Positions 1 to 9,313 are shown, numbered from the stretch's first letter. The stretch: 51,113 bases of DNA from SIG299 sp964544055 (GCA_964544055.1 CAZJAA010000025.1:1-51113); one strand, 5' to 3'. A program made the numbers and translations. Notes: generated from the sequence alone by a model not told the origin.

Positions 1-1
1 G

Positions 2-280
2 CAGGAGCAAAAAGACCTCAAAACCGAGGTCAACAGTCTGCAACAGGAAATCGAAGAACAGGAACAACAGGCAGATAATTTAGAGCAGTTTATCCAGCGG
101 ATAAAGAGAAACAGTGACCTTACAGAACTGACCCCATACGCCCTCAGAGAGCTTGTGAAGGCGGTTTATGTAGAAGCACCGGATAAATCCAGCGGCAAAC
201 GCAAGCAGAAAATCCATATCTGCTATGACCTCGTTGGCTTTATCCCCGTGGACGAGCTGCTAAAAGCAGAACAGGCATGA
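2..280 (+). CDS. Large serine recombinase, C-terminal end (partial)
   Basis: Only the last 92 codons are inside the window; the gene begins to the left. The visible part starts with a charged, glutamine- and glutamate-rich coiled coil and then shows the pattern LTPYALRELVKAVYVEAP followed by a short beta-rich tail. That is the usual end (DUF4368-like) of large serine recombinases that move Tn4451-type transposons and related integrative elements of Clostridia. Such enzymes join attachment sites through an N-terminal catalytic serine, which is not visible here. The gene ends about 100 bp before the serC promoter, as expected for a recombinase gene at the end of its element. The family call is from recognition of the C-terminal pattern only. 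Confidence 0.8.
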   Translation, partial: QEQKDLKTEVNSLQQEIEEQEQQADNLEQFIQRIKRNSDLTELTPYALRELVKAVYVEAPDKSSGKRKQKIHICYDLVGFIPVDELLKAEQA

Positions 281-298
281 CCGAAATCATGCCTGTTC
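269..298 (+). terminator. Hairpin over the recombinase stop codon
   Basis: A perfect 12-bp inverted repeat (GAACAGGCATGA and its complement) with a 6-base loop includes the recombinase TGA codon. There is no T-run after it, so it may be a weak terminator or part of the element end. Confidence 0.55.
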
Positions 299-348
299 CA
301 CAAAATTCAATTTTACTGTCTTACGAGCACCGAGCTATTGTCGTTTTC

Positions 349-371
349 TTTTTGCATTTTTTATGCAAAAA
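349..371. repeat. AT-rich inverted repeat near the element end
   Basis: TTTTTGCAT and ATGCAAAAA are separated by five T residues, between the recombinase gene and the serC promoter. It could act as a bidirectional terminator or mark the element end (attR region). No duplicated attachment core can be seen because the left end is outside the window. Confidence 0.35.
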
Positions 372-384
372 CGTCGTTAGGGTA

Positions 385-413
385 TTGACAAATGTCCGCA
401 CAGGGATTACAAT
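385..413 (+). promoter_or_regulatory. Sigma-A type promoter for serC
   Basis: TTGACA and TACAAT lie 17 bp apart, about 80 bp upstream of serC. The leader between promoter and gene has no riboswitch or T-box that I recognise. Confidence 0.7.
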
Positions 414-493
414 AAAAAAAATTCAATGATTTAGCAAGGTAAAGCGTTGTTGAGTTATAGAATTATAGCAAAGAAGAAGAGAGAGAGGTTAAG

Positions 494-1588
494 ATGATGA
501 GTAGAGTGTACAATTTTTCTGCAGGTCCTGCGGTTCTTCCAGAGGAAGTGTTACAAGAGGCAGCAGCTGAAATGCTGGATTATAACGGAACAGGTATGTC
601 CGTAATGGAGATGAGCCACCGTTCCAAGGCATATGAAGAAATTATTAAGACTGCGGAGCAGGATTTAAGAGATTTGATGAACATTCCTGACAACTATAAG
701 GTGCTGTTTTTACAGGGTGGTGCTTCCCAACAGTTTGCCATGATTCCAATGAACCTGATGAAGAATAAGGTTGCTGACTATATCATCACAGGTCAGTGGG
801 CAAAGAAAGCATATCAGGAAGCTCAGATTTACGGTAAGGCAAATGCCATTGCGTCTTCCGCTGATAAAACTTTCTCCTACATACCGGATTGCTCCGACCT
901 TCCAATCAGTGAGGATGCAGACTACGTTTATATTTGCGAAAACAATACCATTTACGGTACAAAATACAAAACACTTCCCAACACAAAAGGAAAAACACTG
1001 GTAGCAGATGTTTCCTCCTGCTTCTTATCTGAGCCGGTGGATGTTACCAAATACGGTGTTATTTACGGTGGTGTTCAGAAAAATATCGGACCTGCTGGTG
1101 TGGTTATTGTAATTATCCGTGAAGATTTAATTACAGAGGATACCTTACCGGGCACTCCAACCATGTTAAAATATAAGATTCATGCAGATAATGCTTCTCT
1201 TTATAACACACCACCTGCTTATGGCATTTACATTTGTGGCAAGGTGTTCAAATGGTTAAAGAAGATGGGCGGTCTGGAAGTGATGAAGCAGAGAAACGAA
1301 GAAAAAGCGAAGGTTCTCTACGATTTCCTTGACGAAAGCAAAATGTTCAAGGGCACTGTCCGCAAGGAAGACCGTTCCTTAATGAATGTTCCGTTTGTTA
1401 CCGGAAATGAAGAACTTGACGCAAAGTTCGTAAAGGAAGCAAAGGCAGCCGGTTTTGAAAACTTAAAGGGTCACCGTACCGTTGGCGGCATGAGAGCAAG
1501 TATCTACAATGCTATGCCAAAGGAAGGCGTAGAAAAGCTGGTAGAGTTTATGAAGGAATTTGAACGTAACAATTCTGACTTAATGTAA
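494..1588 (+). CDS. serC: Phosphoserine aminotransferase
   Basis: This PLP enzyme converts 3-phosphohydroxypyruvate and glutamate to phosphoserine in serine synthesis. The protein has 364 residues, the normal length. It opens with YNFSAGPAVLP, shows the phosphate/PLP segment GGASQQFAMIPMNL, and has the Schiff-base lysine in GGVQKNIGPAG near residue 196. The C-terminal GHRTVGGMRASIYNAMP is also typical of SerC. Two ATG codons stand in tandem at 494 and 497; an AGAGAGG ribosome site lies five bases before the first. serA follows 106 bp downstream, so the pair supplies the first two steps of the pathway. No phosphoserine phosphatase gene is seen nearby. Confidence 0.97.
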   Translation: MMSRVYNFSAGPAVLPEEVLQEAAAEMLDYNGTGMSVMEMSHRSKAYEEIIKTAEQDLRDLMNIPDNYKVLFLQGGASQQFAMIPMNLMKNKVADYIITGQWAKKAYQEAQIYGKANAIASSADKTFSYIPDCSDLPISEDADYVYICENNTIYGTKYKTLPNTKGKTLVADVSSCFLSEPVDVTKYGVIYGGVQKNIGPAGVVIVIIREDLITEDTLPGTPTMLKYKIHADNASLYNTPPAYGIYICGKVFKWLKKMGGLEVMKQRNEEKAKVLYDFLDESKMFKGTVRKEDRSLMNVPFVTGNEELDAKFVKEAKAAGFENLKGHRTVGGMRASIYNAMPKEGVEKLVEFMKEFERNNSDLM

Positions 1589-1694
1589 AAATGCAGAGCT
1601 GCTTTAGCAGCGGCTGGCAGGTTTTACAAAGTGCAACATGAGATGAATGGTTACATTGGAAAGCTGATTGAAACAGTTGTAAGGAGGGAAATTT

Positions 1695-2858
1695 ATGTTT
1701 AAGGTTCATTGTTTGAATAAAATATCCAAAGTGGGAACTTCCTGCTTAAGTGATAACTATATTACAACCGAAACCATCGAAGCTGCAGATGCGATTTTAG
1801 TCCGCAGTGCCAGTATGCATGAAATGGAATTTTCCAGCAATTTAAAGGCAATTGCCAGAGCCGGAGCAGGTGTCAACAATATTCCGTTAGACAAATGCGC
1901 ACAGGAAGGTATTGTTGTGTTTAATACTCCGGGTGCCAATGCAAATGGCGTAAAGGAACTGGTTATTGCAGGTCTTCTGTTGGCATCCAGAGATGTTGTC
2001 GGCGGTATTGACTGGGTAAAGGAAAACAAAGAACTTCCGGATGTCGCAAAGCAGGTAGAGAAGGCAAAAAGTGCCTTTGCCGGTGGCGAAATCAAGGGTA
2101 AAAAGCTCGGCGTGATTGGTCTTGGTGCTATTGGTGTTGAGGTTGCCAATGCGGCAGCAGCACTTGGTATGGAGGTTTTTGGATATGATCCGTATATTTC
2201 CGTAGCAAATGCATGGAAGCTTTCTCAGTATGTAAAAAATGTAAAATCTCTCGGTGAAATTTATTCCGAGTGCGACTATATTACGGTTCATGTTCCGTTA
2301 ATGGATTCTACGAAGGGCATGATAAACAAGGACACCATTGCCATGATGAAAAATGGAGTCATTGTTCTGAACTTTGCAAGAGATGCTCTGGTAAATGATG
2401 CAGATATGGCTGCAGCACTGGAGGCAGGCAAGGTTGCAAAATATGTAACCGATTTCCCAAATGCAGCTTCCGCCAATATGAAAGGTGCCATCTGCATTCC
2501 TCATCTTGGTGCATCTACCGAAGAATCCGAAGATAACTGTGCAGTTATGGCAGTAAAGCAGGTAATGGATTATCTGGAAAACGGCAATATTACCAATTCC
2601 GTCAACTATCCTGCGGTGGATGCTGGTATCTGTACTACACCGGCGCGTGTTGGTATTTTCCATGACAATGTACCAAATATGCTGGCACAGTTTACCTCGG
2701 TATTTTCAGCAGAAGGAATTAACATTGACAACATGGTAAATAAGAGTAAGGGTGAGTCCTCGTACACAGTACTTGATGTGGATGCTGCAAATGAAGCAAT
2801 TGCGGCAAAGCTGGAGAACATTTCCGGTGTCAGAAAAGTCCGCATCATCAAAGGTTAG
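1695..2858 (+). CDS. serA: D-3-phosphoglycerate dehydrogenase
   Basis: This enzyme oxidises 3-phosphoglycerate with NAD to start serine synthesis. The protein has 387 residues: a substrate domain (RAGAGVNNIPLD), a Rossmann NAD domain (GLGAIGVEVANAAAALG), the catalytic arginine in NFARDALV and the catalytic histidine in PHLGAST near residue 268. A C-terminal ACT domain starts at about residue 315 (RVGIFHDNVPNMLAQ). This is the short form, lacking the extra intervening domain of long SerA proteins; the ACT domain suggests serine feedback, which is inference. A strong AAGGAGGG site precedes the ATG by six bases. A hairpin terminator follows the gene, so the serC-serA unit ends here. Confidence 0.96.
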   Translation: MFKVHCLNKISKVGTSCLSDNYITTETIEAADAILVRSASMHEMEFSSNLKAIARAGAGVNNIPLDKCAQEGIVVFNTPGANANGVKELVIAGLLLASRDVVGGIDWVKENKELPDVAKQVEKAKSAFAGGEIKGKKLGVIGLGAIGVEVANAAAALGMEVFGYDPYISVANAWKLSQYVKNVKSLGEIYSECDYITVHVPLMDSTKGMINKDTIAMMKNGVIVLNFARDALVNDADMAAALEAGKVAKYVTDFPNAASANMKGAICIPHLGASTEESEDNCAVMAVKQVMDYLENGNITNSVNYPAVDAGICTTPARVGIFHDNVPNMLAQFTSVFSAEGINIDNMVNKSKGESSYTVLDVDAANEAIAAKLENISGVRKVRIIKG

Positions 2859-2894
2859 CTGACTACATACTTTTTATAGACTCTCTTTCTAATG

Positions 2895-2931
2895 CGAAAA
2901 CGGGCGCAGATATTATCTGCGCCCGTTTTCG
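2895..2931. terminator. Terminator after serA
   Basis: A 17-bp perfect stem (CGAAAACGGGCGCAGAT with its complement) has a 3-base loop. AAAA on the left arm and TTTT on the right arm let it work in either direction. It also marks the left edge of the accessory island. Confidence 0.8.
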
Positions 2932-2967
2932 GCTGTTTAAACGAGTTGCCGGAGCTTTAGAAAAAGC

Positions 2968-2996
2968 TTTTCAAAGAGAATATTTTAAGGTACAAT
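2968..2996 (+). promoter_or_regulatory. Probable promoter of the first island operon
   Basis: TTTTCA and TACAAT are spaced 17 bp apart, just upstream of the frameshifted small gene and the fused restriction enzyme gene. The -35 box is a weak match. Confidence 0.45.
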
Positions 2997-3012
2997 AGAA
3001 AACAGAGGAAGA

Positions 3013-3193
3013 ATGTATGCCAGAGTTGTAGAATTGTTTACAAGAGAAAATCAGTTGTCTTTGGAGAATGCCCTGGATATTTTATCATTCGGAGTTGTAT
3101 GATCTTATAAGTGAACGAATTTCGGATATGCACTGCCGAAGTGATGTATATCTGGCGGAAGAACTGAGAAATTACTTTTTTGGAGGTGTGTGA
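3013..3193 (+). pseudogene. Frameshifted small gene upstream of the restriction enzyme
   Basis: An ATG with an AGAGG site opens a frame reading MYARVVELFTRENQLSLENA that stops early. A one-base shift within the T-run at about 3081-3083 opens YHSELYDLISERISDMHCRS and continues to a TGA whose last base is the A of the next gene's ATG. Read together, the two halves make one protein of about 60 residues. It resembles the small clostridial proteins that accompany DUF3791/DUF3990-type toxin-antitoxin loci, but that family link is only from memory. The downstream half keeps its TGATG overlap with the next gene, suggesting translational coupling when the gene was intact. Confidence 0.45.
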
Positions 3194-6100
3194 TGGAAAA
3201 AGGAAGAATGGAAAAGATGATAAATGACTATTATGCTTCGGTTTGTGAAGCATATCGTCTTGGAAATACGGAATCCTGTTACAATCTTTCAATTATATCA
3301 TTATTTGCACATTTTGGCTGTTTGGCACGGGATGTATCGGGAGAAAGAAGCGGTCAGAATGGTGAAAATATAGATATTAAACTATGGCATAGTGGAGAAA
3401 ATGTGATAGAAAGTGAGCCTTTTGCAGGTATAGAAGTTAAGAAAGTAGGTGGTATTGATAAGCGTGCCTTACAGCAAATTAAAGTTGAAATAAGTAAATA
3501 TGGTAATGTTATTTTAACAGATAATTTAGAATGGCGGTTTTGGCGTGATGGAGAAGAAAAAATGTATTCTGGTGTTCCGTTGATCGAGCAGAATGGTGAT
3601 GAACTTGTGTTGAAGCAGGAAAATATAGAACTCTTTGTATCACTTATGGAAGATTTTTTATTACAAACACCTGTAAAAATAAGCTCTTCAAATAAATTAG
3701 CGGAATATATGGCACTACATGCAAGAACTATTCGTAGTATTATTATTGGTATTCTAAAAGACAACGGAGAGGGAAATCCGTTAATCAATGAAAAACAGAA
3801 AAAATTGCCGATGTTTTTGGAATTGTGTGGTCTTTATAGCAAGATTAAATCAGACTTACGACCAGCAATGAATGTTCGTGATTTTGCAGATATGTATGCA
3901 CAGACGATTGTCTATGGTTTGTTTATTGCCAGATATAATGATACAACACAGAATTCTTTTAATCGGTATGAGGCGATTAGATTTTTACAGGAAGAGTCTG
4001 AACTACTTAAACATTTTTTTATGCATATTGCTGGTACAGGACAAAAACATCCTACTTTGGAGGGTGTGATAGATAAACTTTGTGTATTATACCGAAATTG
4101 CAATATATCGGATTTGCTAAAACATGATGAGCATAAAGATACAATTATACACTTTTATGAAGAATTTTTAACATTTTATGATCCCGCACTCAGAAAATCA
4201 TTAGGAGTATTTTATACACCGGTTGAGGCAGTGAGATATTTAATAACTATGGTGGACCATTTTCTTGTTGAGGATTTTAAAATAGAAGGTGGTTTGTCTA
4301 ATAATGATTATATACCTGCTAAAGTTGCGTGTGCTCCATATAAGGTTGCAAAAAATAAATATGCGGAAGAAAAAACAATATCGGTACCACGCGTTGCAGT
4401 TCTTGATCCTGCATGTGGTACGGGTTCTTTTGGCGCAGAAATAATTAAGTATGTTAAGGAAAAGTATTTTTCTGGTTCTTGCGAGGTTTTTTACGAAAAT
4501 TATATACAAAAGGAAAATGGTCTTTTGTCACGTTTAATTGGATTTGAGATTATGATGACAAGTTATGTTGTGGCTCATTTAAAGATACGAAGAACAATAG
4601 ATGAAACGTTAGGGCATATACCAGATGTACAAATTCCAACTAATATTTATCTTACTAATACACTTGCACCATCAATGTCAAATCTTGAACGAGGAGAACA
4701 AATAACATTATTTGACTTTTCGGCGGCAATAACGGATGAAGCATACCATGCTGATACATGGAAAAACCGTCGTCCGATTAAAGTTATAATTGGTAATCCA
4801 CCGTATTTAGCAGCATCGACGAATCCATACGATATTACTGCATATAAGACGGAAACAGATGGTATAACAGATTTTGGTGAACGGAAACACTGGCTAAATG
4901 ATGACTATGTGAAATTTTTTCGTTTTGCTGAACAAATTATTTGCAAAAATAATGAGGGCATTTTGGCATATGTTTCTAATAACGGATATTTGGATAATCC
5001 TACATTTAGAGGAATGCGTGCAAGTCTATTGAGAACATTCGATGAAATTTATATTGTAAATTTACATGGTAGTGCGAATAAGAAAGAAACGTCTCCTAAT
5101 GGTAGCAAAGATGAAAATATTTTTGATATTATGCAGGGGGTTGCATTATTTATTGGTGTAAAGAAAACGGTAAGCCCGTTGTGGGCACGAGTTTTTTATA
5201 CAGATGTGTGGGGAAGCAGGAAAAATAAACTAAAGTCTTTAGCAACAGGAAATTTGAATTTTTCGGAATTACAGATAGATTCAAAAATGGCATATTTCAT
5301 TCCATTTGGTGATAGCACCAAGGAAATATATGAAAAAGGGGTTAACATAGCAGAACTTTTTCCTGTTAATGTAACTGGCATAGTTTCAGGTAATGATGAG
5401 GTTGCGTTTGCAAATTCAAAAAGTGAGTTAATGCAGCGTATGAATATTGTAAAAAATGCTGTGAACGATGAACAAATTTTTCAACTTTGGGGCAGATTTA
5501 GCAGGGGTCAATCCGCTGAAAAAATACAAAATGATGTTTTGTCAGCAGGGGTTATTACACCGATTGCTTTCAGACCGTTTGACTTGCGTTGGACATATTA
5601 TTCCGGAAATTCATGTGGCTGGGTTTTATGGCCAAGAGAAAAGAAAACAATGGGACATCTTATGTCGTCACCATCCAGCCCAATTGGTGCCAATATAGGA
5701 CTGGTATTTTGTAAAACTTCAAGAAGTTTTTTTGCGCCATTTGTATCACAAAATATAATTGCACATCGTCTGTTTTCTGCAATGTGTGAGATAACGTATA
5801 TTGCACCCTTGTTTTTGTATTCTGAAACAGAAGTGTATGGGGAGCAATGGACAGTTAATTTTAATAAAGAGGTATTTGGAAAATTAACAGAATATCTCTC
5901 TTTCGAACCTACCCCATTGGAAGTTTTTGATTACATTTATGCGATTTTGCATGATCCAGTGTATTGTGCAAAATATGAGCAATATTTATGTCGAGATTTT
6001 CCGCATGTGCCGATTGTAAATGAACCCAAATTAAAGAAAACAGAAGAAAGTTTTTACGTGGATGAAGATATGTTCCGGTTATACATCCAAATTGGTGAAA

Positions 6101-6429
6101 AATTAAGAAAACTCCATCTTATGGAATCTAAAGTGAGATGTGAACTTACAATTGTTCCAAATACCTCAGATGATATGAAAATTGACAATATAAAATATAA
6201 AGATGAGATACTTTATATCAATGAAAATAAGCATATATTGGGAATTTCAAAAGAAATATGGGAGTATCAGATTGGCGGTTATCAGGTTTTGGAAAAATGG
6301 TTCAAATCTCATAAAGGAGAAGAACTATCCCTCAATTATTTTACACATATTGGAAATGTTGCAGGCTTACTTTCTGAAACAATAAAATTGCAGGAAGATA
6401 TGAAAAAAATGCATGATGCAGTGGCATGA
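3193..6429 (+). CDS. Fused restriction endonuclease and N6-adenine methyltransferase (type IIG/ISP-like)
   Basis: The single 1,078-residue chain appears to join nuclease, methyltransferase and target recognition. Near residues 58-82, NIDIKLW and GIEVKK form a candidate PD-(D/E)XK active site (D, then E-x-K). The N6-adenine methyltransferase core has the SAM motif DPACGTGSF at about 405 and the catalytic NPPY at about 535, preceded by GVFYTPVEAVRYL. The C-terminal AFRPFDLRWTYYSG is typical of the type ISP/Eco57I-like specificity region. No helicase motifs are seen, so it differs from true type ISP enzymes such as LlaGI. ATG 3193 is preferred: GGAGG lies six bases before it and it overlaps the upstream stop; GTG 3190 is too close to the site. 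No separate subunits are needed. The recognition sequence cannot be read from this. Confidence 0.85.
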   Translation: MEKGRMEKMINDYYASVCEAYRLGNTESCYNLSIISLFAHFGCLARDVSGERSGQNGENIDIKLWHSGENVIESEPFAGIEVKKVGGIDKRALQQIKVEISKYGNVILTDNLEWRFWRDGEEKMYSGVPLIEQNGDELVLKQENIELFVSLMEDFLLQTPVKISSSNKLAEYMALHARTIRSIIIGILKDNGEGNPLINEKQKKLPMFLELCGLYSKIKSDLRPAMNVRDFADMYAQTIVYGLFIARYNDTTQNSFNRYEAIRFLQEESELLKHFFMHIAGTGQKHPTLEGVIDKLCVLYRNCNISDLLKHDEHKDTIIHFYEEFLTFYDPALRKSLGVFYTPVEAVRYLITMVDHFLVEDFKIEGGLSNNDYIPAKVACAPYKVAKNKYAEEKTISVPRVAVLDPACGTGSFGAEIIKYVKEKYFSGSCEVFYENYIQKENGLLSRLIGFEIMMTSYVVAHLKIRRTIDETLGHIPDVQIPTNIYLTNTLAPSMSNLERGEQITLFDFSAAITDEAYHADTWKNRRPIKVIIGNPPYLAASTNPYDITAYKTETDGITDFGERKHWLNDDYVKFFRFAEQIICKNNEGILAYVSNNGYLDNPTFRGMRASLLRTFDEIYIVNLHGSANKKETSPNGSKDENIFDIMQGVALFIGVKKTVSPLWARVFYTDVWGSRKNKLKSLATGNLNFSELQIDSKMAYFIPFGDSTKEIYEKGVNIAELFPVNVTGIVSGNDEVAFANSKSELMQRMNIVKNAVNDEQIFQLWGRFSRGQSAEKIQNDVLSAGVITPIAFRPFDLRWTYYSGNSCGWVLWPREKKTMGHLMSSPSSPIGANIGLVFCKTSRSFFAPFVSQNIIAHRLFSAMCEITYIAPLFLYSETEVYGEQWTVNFNKEVFGKLTEYLSFEPTPLEVFDYIYAILHDPVYCAKYEQYLCRDFPHVPIVNEPKLKKTEESFYVDEDMFRLYIQIGEKLRKLHLMESKVRCELTIVPNTSDDMKIDNIKYKDEILYINENKHILGISKEIWEYQIGGYQVLEKWFKSHKGEELSLNYFTHIGNVAGLLSETIKLQEDMKKMHDAVA

Positions 6430-6495
6430 GCAGAAGTTTATGTAAACCCCAAACAGACAGGAAAGGCATTTATGAATACAGATATTACAAAATAA

Positions 6496-6751
6496 ATGGT
6501 TCTCTATAGAACGGAAGATGATGATGTGACTGTTTAATAAAAGATGAAACAATCTGGCTGACACAAAAAGCTATGGTGAACTGTTCGGTATTGATAAATC
6601 AGGAATCAGTTGCCATCTGGCAAGAGTTTTTGAAACCAGAGAGTTGAGTGAGAATGATTTAAAGGCGGGGGAGATTAAAAGTATGTGTACGAAATGGGGA
6701 CGAATATCACACACATATATAACAATCTGTATTTATTTAAAAACAACTTGA
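6496..6751 (+). pseudogene. RhuM-family gene remnant
   Basis: Pieces in different frames read MVLYRTEDDDVTV, then IKDETIWLTQKAM, then ELFGIDKSGIS followed by HLARVFETRELSEND. Joined, they match the start of RhuM (Virulence_RhuM) proteins, which begin with a phage-antirepressor-like HTH region. At least two frame breaks and loss of most of the roughly 330-residue protein make it non-functional. The rest of the 370-bp gap between the two restriction systems shows no other gene. Confidence 0.75.
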
Positions 6752-6799
6752 AAAAGTTCGTTGAAACGAATAGAATATAAATCTAAAGGAGAGCACATT

Positions 6800-8233
6800 A
6801 TGGAAAAATATATTTCGGTACTTGAAACGGCTGAGAGATGGAATGTATCTCAGCGCAGAATACAAATACTATGTAATGAAAATAGAATCAAAGGTGCAAT
6901 TAAGCAAAGTGGAGTATGGCTGATACCATATGGAGCTAAAAAGCCTAAACGTATAAAGGCAGGAGTTAAGATTGAAAAAGATACAAGACTTAATGTGCTG
7001 TCTTTGTTTTCTGGATGTGGTGGCATGGATTTAGGATTTGAAGGTGGTTTTGAAATATTGAAAGATTCTATGAATGAATATGTACATCCGGAATGGAAAA
7101 TAAAAAAAGGAAAGAAATGGATTAGATTACCTGAAACAAGATTTCATACTGTTTTTGCAAATGATATTAAAGCGGAAGCAAAGGCTGCATGGTGTAACTA
7201 TTTTAAAAAAAAAGGAATAGATCCGACATCATATTATTTGGACAGCATTGTGGATCTGGTGAAACTTCAGAGAGAAAATAAAATTAATATTTTTCCTACT
7301 AATGTTGATATTGTGACAGGTGGATTTCCTTGTCAGGATTTCTCGGTAGCTGGAAAGCGAAAAGGATTTGATTCTGACAAAGGTCATAACGGAAAGAAAA
7401 TTGATGCAGAAGCACCTACTGTAGAAAACAGGGGTCAATTGTATATGTGGATGAGGGAAGTAATTGGAATTACGAAACCTAAAATGTTTATTGCTGAAAA
7501 TGTAAAAGGATTGACTAATTTGCAAGATGCTAAAAAAATAATTGAGAAAGATTTTGCATCTGTATGTGATGGAGGATATATAGTAGTTCCGGCAAGAGTT
7601 TTAAATGCGGCTGAATTTGGAGTTCCGCAAGGGAGAGAAAGAGTGATTTTTTTTGGTTTAAAAAAGGAGGCTTTAACTTCTAAGGCATTACAGGAATTAA
7701 GTAAAGAGATTATTTCGAAAGAATATGATCCTTATCCATGTCCGACGCATTATTTAGATGAAAAGAGTAGGAATGGAATACTGAAACCATTCGTATCAGT
7801 GAAGCAAGCATTTATTGATTTGGAAGAGCCAGAGATTTCAAATGATGTTAGTCAACAAAAATATTCAAAAGCAAAATATATGGGTAAGCATTGTCAAGGG
7901 CAACAAGAAGTAAAATTACAAGGTGTTGGTCCCACCATAAGATCTGAACACCATGGCAATATTGAATTTAGAAGATTGTCAAAAGAGAATGGTGGCATGT
8001 ATTATGATGAATTGGAAAGGGGTATGAAAGAAAGAAGGCTTACTATAAGAGAATGTGCTAGAATACAAACATTTCCAGATGATTATGAGTTTATATTGCC
8101 TAAAAAGGATAATAATACTTCTGTTTCGGCATCTGAGGCTTATAAAATAATAGGGAATGCGGTTCCGCCGCTCTTGGCATTTCATATTGCAAAGAAAATT
8201 GAAGACAATTGGCAAATGTATTTTGGAGGTTAA
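6800..8233 (+). CDS. DNA (cytosine-5) methyltransferase with N-terminal HTH
   Basis: This enzyme methylates cytosine C5, presumably to protect DNA from the adjacent endonuclease. The 477-residue protein starts with a 45-residue winged-helix/excisionase-like segment (ISVLETAERWNVSQRRIQIL). The methyltransferase follows: motif I LSLFSGCGGMDLGF at about 69, catalytic PCQ in GGFPCQDFSVAG at about 177, ENVKGL at about 232, QGRERVIFFG, and motif X IGNAVPPLLAFHIA near the end. An AAAGGAGA site seven bases before ATG 6800 sets the start. The HTH may repress its own operon, as in M.SsoII and M.EcoRII, but that is inference. An in-frame A9 tract occurs at about 7205. The endonuclease start lies two bases after the stop. 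Confidence 0.92.
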   Translation: MEKYISVLETAERWNVSQRRIQILCNENRIKGAIKQSGVWLIPYGAKKPKRIKAGVKIEKDTRLNVLSLFSGCGGMDLGFEGGFEILKDSMNEYVHPEWKIKKGKKWIRLPETRFHTVFANDIKAEAKAAWCNYFKKKGIDPTSYYLDSIVDLVKLQRENKINIFPTNVDIVTGGFPCQDFSVAGKRKGFDSDKGHNGKKIDAEAPTVENRGQLYMWMREVIGITKPKMFIAENVKGLTNLQDAKKIIEKDFASVCDGGYIVVPARVLNAAEFGVPQGRERVIFFGLKKEALTSKALQELSKEIISKEYDPYPCPTHYLDEKSRNGILKPFVSVKQAFIDLEEPEISNDVSQQKYSKAKYMGKHCQGQQEVKLQGVGPTIRSEHHGNIEFRRLSKENGGMYYDELERGMKERRLTIRECARIQTFPDDYEFILPKKDNNTSVSASEAYKIIGNAVPPLLAFHIAKKIEDNWQMYFGG

Positions 8234-8235
8234 TC

Positions 8236-9313
8236 ATGTCAAAAGAAAGAATATTAGCATACATAGAAAGATTGTATGGCGTGACAAAAAATATTGAAGA
8301 TAAATTACAAAATGAAAAAATCGGAGACAAAGATGTCCAGAAAATGACAGGTGCAGATTTTGAAAATGTGGTTTATGATAGCCTGCTTGAAGCAGGATTC
8401 GAAAAAGAAGAAATATCACATAGTGCTCAAAAATTTCCGGATTTTGTATTAGAAGATTTGAGTGACGGAGAAAAAATTGGAGTAGAAGTTAAAAAAAACG
8501 GATGCTGCAAAATGGGAAGTAATTGGTGGTAGTATATATGAAAGTCTTAAAAATGACATAGAGGATACATATGTTTTAATGGCAAAATTAGGAGGTGATA
8601 AGCCGGAAGTTCGCTTGAGAAAATATGAAGAATGTATTGATGATTTGAAGGTTACACATAGTCCTCGATTTTATTTGAATTTGGATCTTGAAGAAGGAGA
8701 GGATTACTTAACGAGAAATGATGCAAAAGATTTATTAGAGTTATCTGGAGATGAATTGAACAGAAAAATCCGAAAATTACTTCGAACACAAAAATCTACA
8801 TGGTGGAGTGAAGGGAAAACGGTTGCATTTTCTGATTTACCGCAAGAAGAGAAAGGGATTCATCTGAACGAAGGAATAGCATTATTTCCAGAAGTGTTTA
8901 GGGGGGATTATCGTAAATTTACACCATGGCTTGTGTACAGTTGTTTTGTTTGGTGTGGTAATGTTAGGGATATTTTTTCGGCGGGTGGCAATAAGTATGT
9001 TGAGGATATGCATATATATGTGTCAGCAATAATGTATAGAGCATTACAGAATGCGGAGAATATCAGGCAAAGAATAGTTGAGATGACAGAAGATGAACAA
9101 ATCAAATTCTGGGGTGTAAGCGCAGAGGATATTAGTGAAAGGATTGACAAGTGGCTTCAGTTGGTTGAAGACAATTTAAAGATTTCAGGCGATTTAGTTA
9201 CGAATAATAGAAAACTTTCAATATATGACAACTACGAAGATGAGGTGATTTGTTTATCGATAAAAAATGTGTTTATGAGAAAATTAAACTGTGAAATGAA
9301 GAAAGAAATATAA
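8236..9313 (+). pseudogene. Type II restriction endonuclease, frameshifted at an A8 tract
   Basis: The frame from ATG 8236 (GGAGG six bases upstream, inside the methyltransferase end) reads through FPDFVLEDL and GVEVKK, a clear PD-x13-E-x-K nuclease site. It then hits eight A residues at 8491-8498 and stops at 8532. With seven A residues the frame continues as TDAAKWEVIGGSIYESL and runs without interruption to the TAA at 9311, giving about 358 residues. The break falls directly after the last catalytic lysine. It may be real inactivation, phase variation, rescue by polymerase slippage on the A-run, or a sequencing error; the sequence cannot separate these. I do not recognise the subfamily or target. 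Its position next to the C5 methyltransferase supports the pairing. Confidence 0.75.

Noticed and set aside
1597..1611. GCTGC/GCAGC hairpin between serC and serA
   Set aside because: Too short, no T-run, and no T-box or riboswitch features; normal for an operon spacer.
1757..2663. Several minus-strand open frames across serA
   Set aside because: They lie fully inside serA, lack ribosome sites and show no family patterns.
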